Source: Methanosarcinales archaeon
Lineage (GTDB): Archaea; Halobacteriota; Methanosarcinia; Methanosarcinales; EX4572-44
Assembly (NCBI GenBank): GCA_004212095.1
Contig: RXIJ01000053.1
Coordinates: 1 to 14,788, forward strand
DNA length: 14,788 nucleotides
Direction of reading: 5' to 3'
Under the pieces are notes generated by a model, which had not been told where the DNA came from, did no database searches, and saw only the letters and a list, made by a program, of their open reading frames with translations. Positions within the stretch are counted from its first letter, which is position 1; the number at the start of each line of letters is the position of its first letter. The translations under genes were made by a program, and so were the position numbers. Of this stretch, positions 13,240 through 14,788 are shown piece after piece.

Positions 13240-14064
13240 CTCAGGTGTTGTATCTTCCCATGTTTTGATGTCCGGTATTCCATTTTTCTTGTTAGAAAGG
13301 CGAGTATTCCTTGATATGTCTTGTATTTCCTTTTTATTTGGTTGGGATCGGTCTGTCGATAGTAATTTTCAACTTGATTATTCATTTTGGGGATTGACCT
13401 AATCTCTCATGAAGATGTTAAGTCGTTCAAAGCCGGGGATGATCTTTTTTCGCATCCATTTTTGTAAAACGCGTGGAATATAGTCATATTTATCTAATAA
13501 TTTATTTAATCTATTTATTGCAATATTAAGGTCGTATGTCCTGAATATTTCCTTAATTTTAGTGGAGTATATGCATAATTTAATTTTATCTCGATATAGG
13601 ATAATTTTGGACTTTAAACGATCATACACATCCTTTCCTATCATTTTGAATAGGTGACCTATGCATAATTGATGTAAAGCTCCCAGTTTCTCGATTATGC
13701 TATTATACAGCCTCTTGTGATCTGTTATTGTTGTAATAAGCGGTTTATCTGCAAATATTGATTTTAAAAAGTTGTAAACTGTTGTGTAATCTATTTTCTC
13801 CTCGAATATCTATGCATATCGACGATTCGGATCTATGATTAAGTTTAACTGGGTTACAAACCGTTTACCACACTTTTTGCAGAGATATCTCCTCACAGAG
13901 ATTCTACAACCTCCAAACTCACCCAGTATTGGATTTCACTCCTATAACTCCTACCGAATCACATGATAAGATCCACAATATGGACAAATCGGATTAACAA
14001 TTTCAAAATAGTTATTTAATAGAAGAACCGCCCCCGTATTCACATGATACGGTTTATTATCCAT
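13240..14064 (-). pseudogene. Decayed DDE transposase with N-terminal zinc finger
   Basis: One frame runs from ATG 14064 (MDNKPYHVN) to about 13390. It encodes CPYCGSYHVIR, then FGGCRISVRRYLCKKCGKRF (a CxxC...CxxC zinc finger), LIIDPNRRYA, and a transposase core: FLKSIFADKPLITTITDHKR (second catalytic D), then GALHQLCIGHLFKMIGKDVY. It is broken by in-frame stops at 13951 (TAG), 13942 (TAG), 13936 (TGA), 13810 (TAG) and 13399 (TAG). A one-base frame change in the CCCCAAAA stretch near 13390 then leads into MNNQVENYYRQTDP, the usual C-terminal segment with the catalytic E, ending near 13240. The zinc finger is only about 50 residues from TDH, so the helix-turn-helix and probably the first catalytic D region have been deleted. 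It is therefore a dead gene. It resembles archaeal insertion-sequence transposases common in Methanosarcina-like genomes; I cannot name the IS family. Confidence 0.82.
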
Positions 14065-14391
14065 CAAAAATCATTCTACTATGATCTTCCCCGGTTCAGG
14101 GACGCCGTTGGAAAAATCAGACAAGAGAAGCTGAATCTGCGAGATGTTTGTTTTCAAAGTAGATAACATTGTAACACTAATTGTACATACTCTGTTTTCC
14201 TTATACATAGATTTTTCGATTTATTTTTGGATAAAAACTTTAATTGTAGGACAAAATTAGATTTAAAAAGAAGATACGGGTGTTTCAGTATGAATTTTTC
14301 TATAGCAAGCGCTAACACCCGGAGAGTTTACAACCCCGATATTTCGGCTGTAGGACAAAAATAAAAGAAATCCCTTGCTTATTCTTTTAAA
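14065..14391. other. Non-coding gap between two transposase remnants
   Basis: No gene is seen here. The stretch is AT-rich and contains two direct copies of TGTAGGACAAAA at 14245-14256 and 14349-14360. Between them are arms GGGTGTT (about 14278) and AACACCC that could pair over a 30-40 base loop. These may be remains of insertion-sequence ends, but no full element border can be drawn. Confidence 0.5.
14245..14360. repeat. 12-bp direct repeat TGTAGGACAAAA, two copies 104 bp apart
   Basis: Identical 12-mers begin at 14245 and 14349 in the same orientation. The second lies 32 bp before the transposase fragment and could be a left end of that element, with the first a second, older end. Confidence 0.6.
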
Positions 14392-14788
14392 ATGCTTGAT
14401 CTTGAATCAAAAATGTATGTAGCCTACGAAATGAGCTTAAAAAGTGAAAAACAAGCATTTGACAGGGCAATGGGTATGCTAAAAGAGATTTATACCAATA
14501 TCAATAGCGTGAGACTTGATAAATATTACAGCTACCCATCATATGTCGATAAATTCGAAGAGGCTAAAGTCTATGTAATCCCAAAAAAGAATGCCACACT
14601 GAGAGGCTCCTGGAAATGGAAATACACGATGGAAGAATTTGTGCATGACACGCTGTCATATATTGGACAATATTATTTAAGGAATAATTCCGAGGCCAGG
14701 TTTCTCGGCAGATAAAAGATGGTTTGGCTGGACAGTGGAGCAAAGAAGGGAGGATCGGATTGATACAGCGATTACATGTACAAATGTT
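14392..14788 (+). pseudogene. C-terminal part of a second transposase, frameshifted and cut by the window end
   Basis: The 107-residue frame from ATG 14392 reads like the middle and C-terminal part of an archaeal IS transposase: NSVRLDKYYSYPSYVD, then AKVYVIPKKNATLRGS, then FVHDTLSYIGQYYLRNNSEA. It stops at 14713, but skipping a single base at about 14698 continues the family sequence without a gap: GFSADKRWFGWTVEQRRED, then RIDTAITCTNV up to the window edge. The N-terminal half with the first catalytic residue is absent; upstream in-frame sequence hits a TAA at 14362 and has no transposase character. This is most simply a truncated and frameshifted remnant. It is unrelated to the transposase at 13240-14064 and lies in the opposite orientation. 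Confidence 0.75.

Noticed and set aside
13107..13385. 92-aa frame as an independent gene
   Set aside because: Its first 48 residues continue the transposase C-terminus after a frameshift; the rest is translation of intergenic hairpins.
13399..14064. Functional transposase read through TAG as pyrrolysine
   Set aside because: A TGA, a frameshift and an apparent deletion of the helix-turn-helix region remain even if all TAGs are read; egsA, DUF63 and the 58-aa zinc gene use TAG as normal stops.

Overview
The window is archaeal chromosome, most likely from a methanogen or methane-oxidiser of the Methanosarcinales/ANME-2 kind. It carries archaea-only genes: sn-glycerol-1-phosphate dehydrogenase for archaeal lipids, a GINS51 replication subunit, PurP, the archaeal CobT family, a short NOG1, DUF63 and an MfnE-type kinase of methanofuran synthesis. 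TATA boxes sit at archaeal spacing. The bacterial-type exonuclease VII pair (XseA/XseB) is an import known from methanogen lineages. The exact genus is inference.

Layout. 40-2166 (+) is a DNA replication/repair run: GINS51, xseA, xseB. Converging on it (2292-3551, -) are an MfnE-like kinase and rnhB. Then come a 71-bp tandem repeat, tRNA-Val(UAC), and two tiny adjacent zinc-binding proteins (4031-4376, +), the second of them 58 residues. 4407-4820 is a tandem array of units that each combine a tRNA-type promoter with small hairpins. 4828-5742 (-) is a six-helix membrane protein. 5920-7443 (+) is a class II aldolase followed by NOG1. 7496-8566 (-) is purP. tRNA-Ser(UGA) follows, with a diverged copy of the array unit supplying its promoter. 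9000-11966 (-) holds an SlyD-like FKBP, a CobT-family protein and egsA. DUF63 (+) starts only 20 bp from egsA, head to head. tRNA-Gly(CCC) closes the ordinary part. From 13240 to the end are two decayed transposase genes in opposite orientations.

The genes are mostly housekeeping: replication and repair (GINS51, ExoVII, RNase HII), cofactors (methanofuran, cobamide), purines, lipids, ribosome assembly and protein folding. The least ordinary content is between the genes. A modular family of short palindromes, many built as 9-bp arm, 3-base loop, 9-bp arm with differing arms, recurs near the three tRNA genes and in the 4.4-4.8 kb array. The array repeats the tRNA-Ser promoter sequence up to the tRNA 5' end. 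A second pattern is that most recognisable TATA boxes lie 24-40 bp before the start codon, predicting leaderless or very short-leader mRNAs. I used this to choose several starts.
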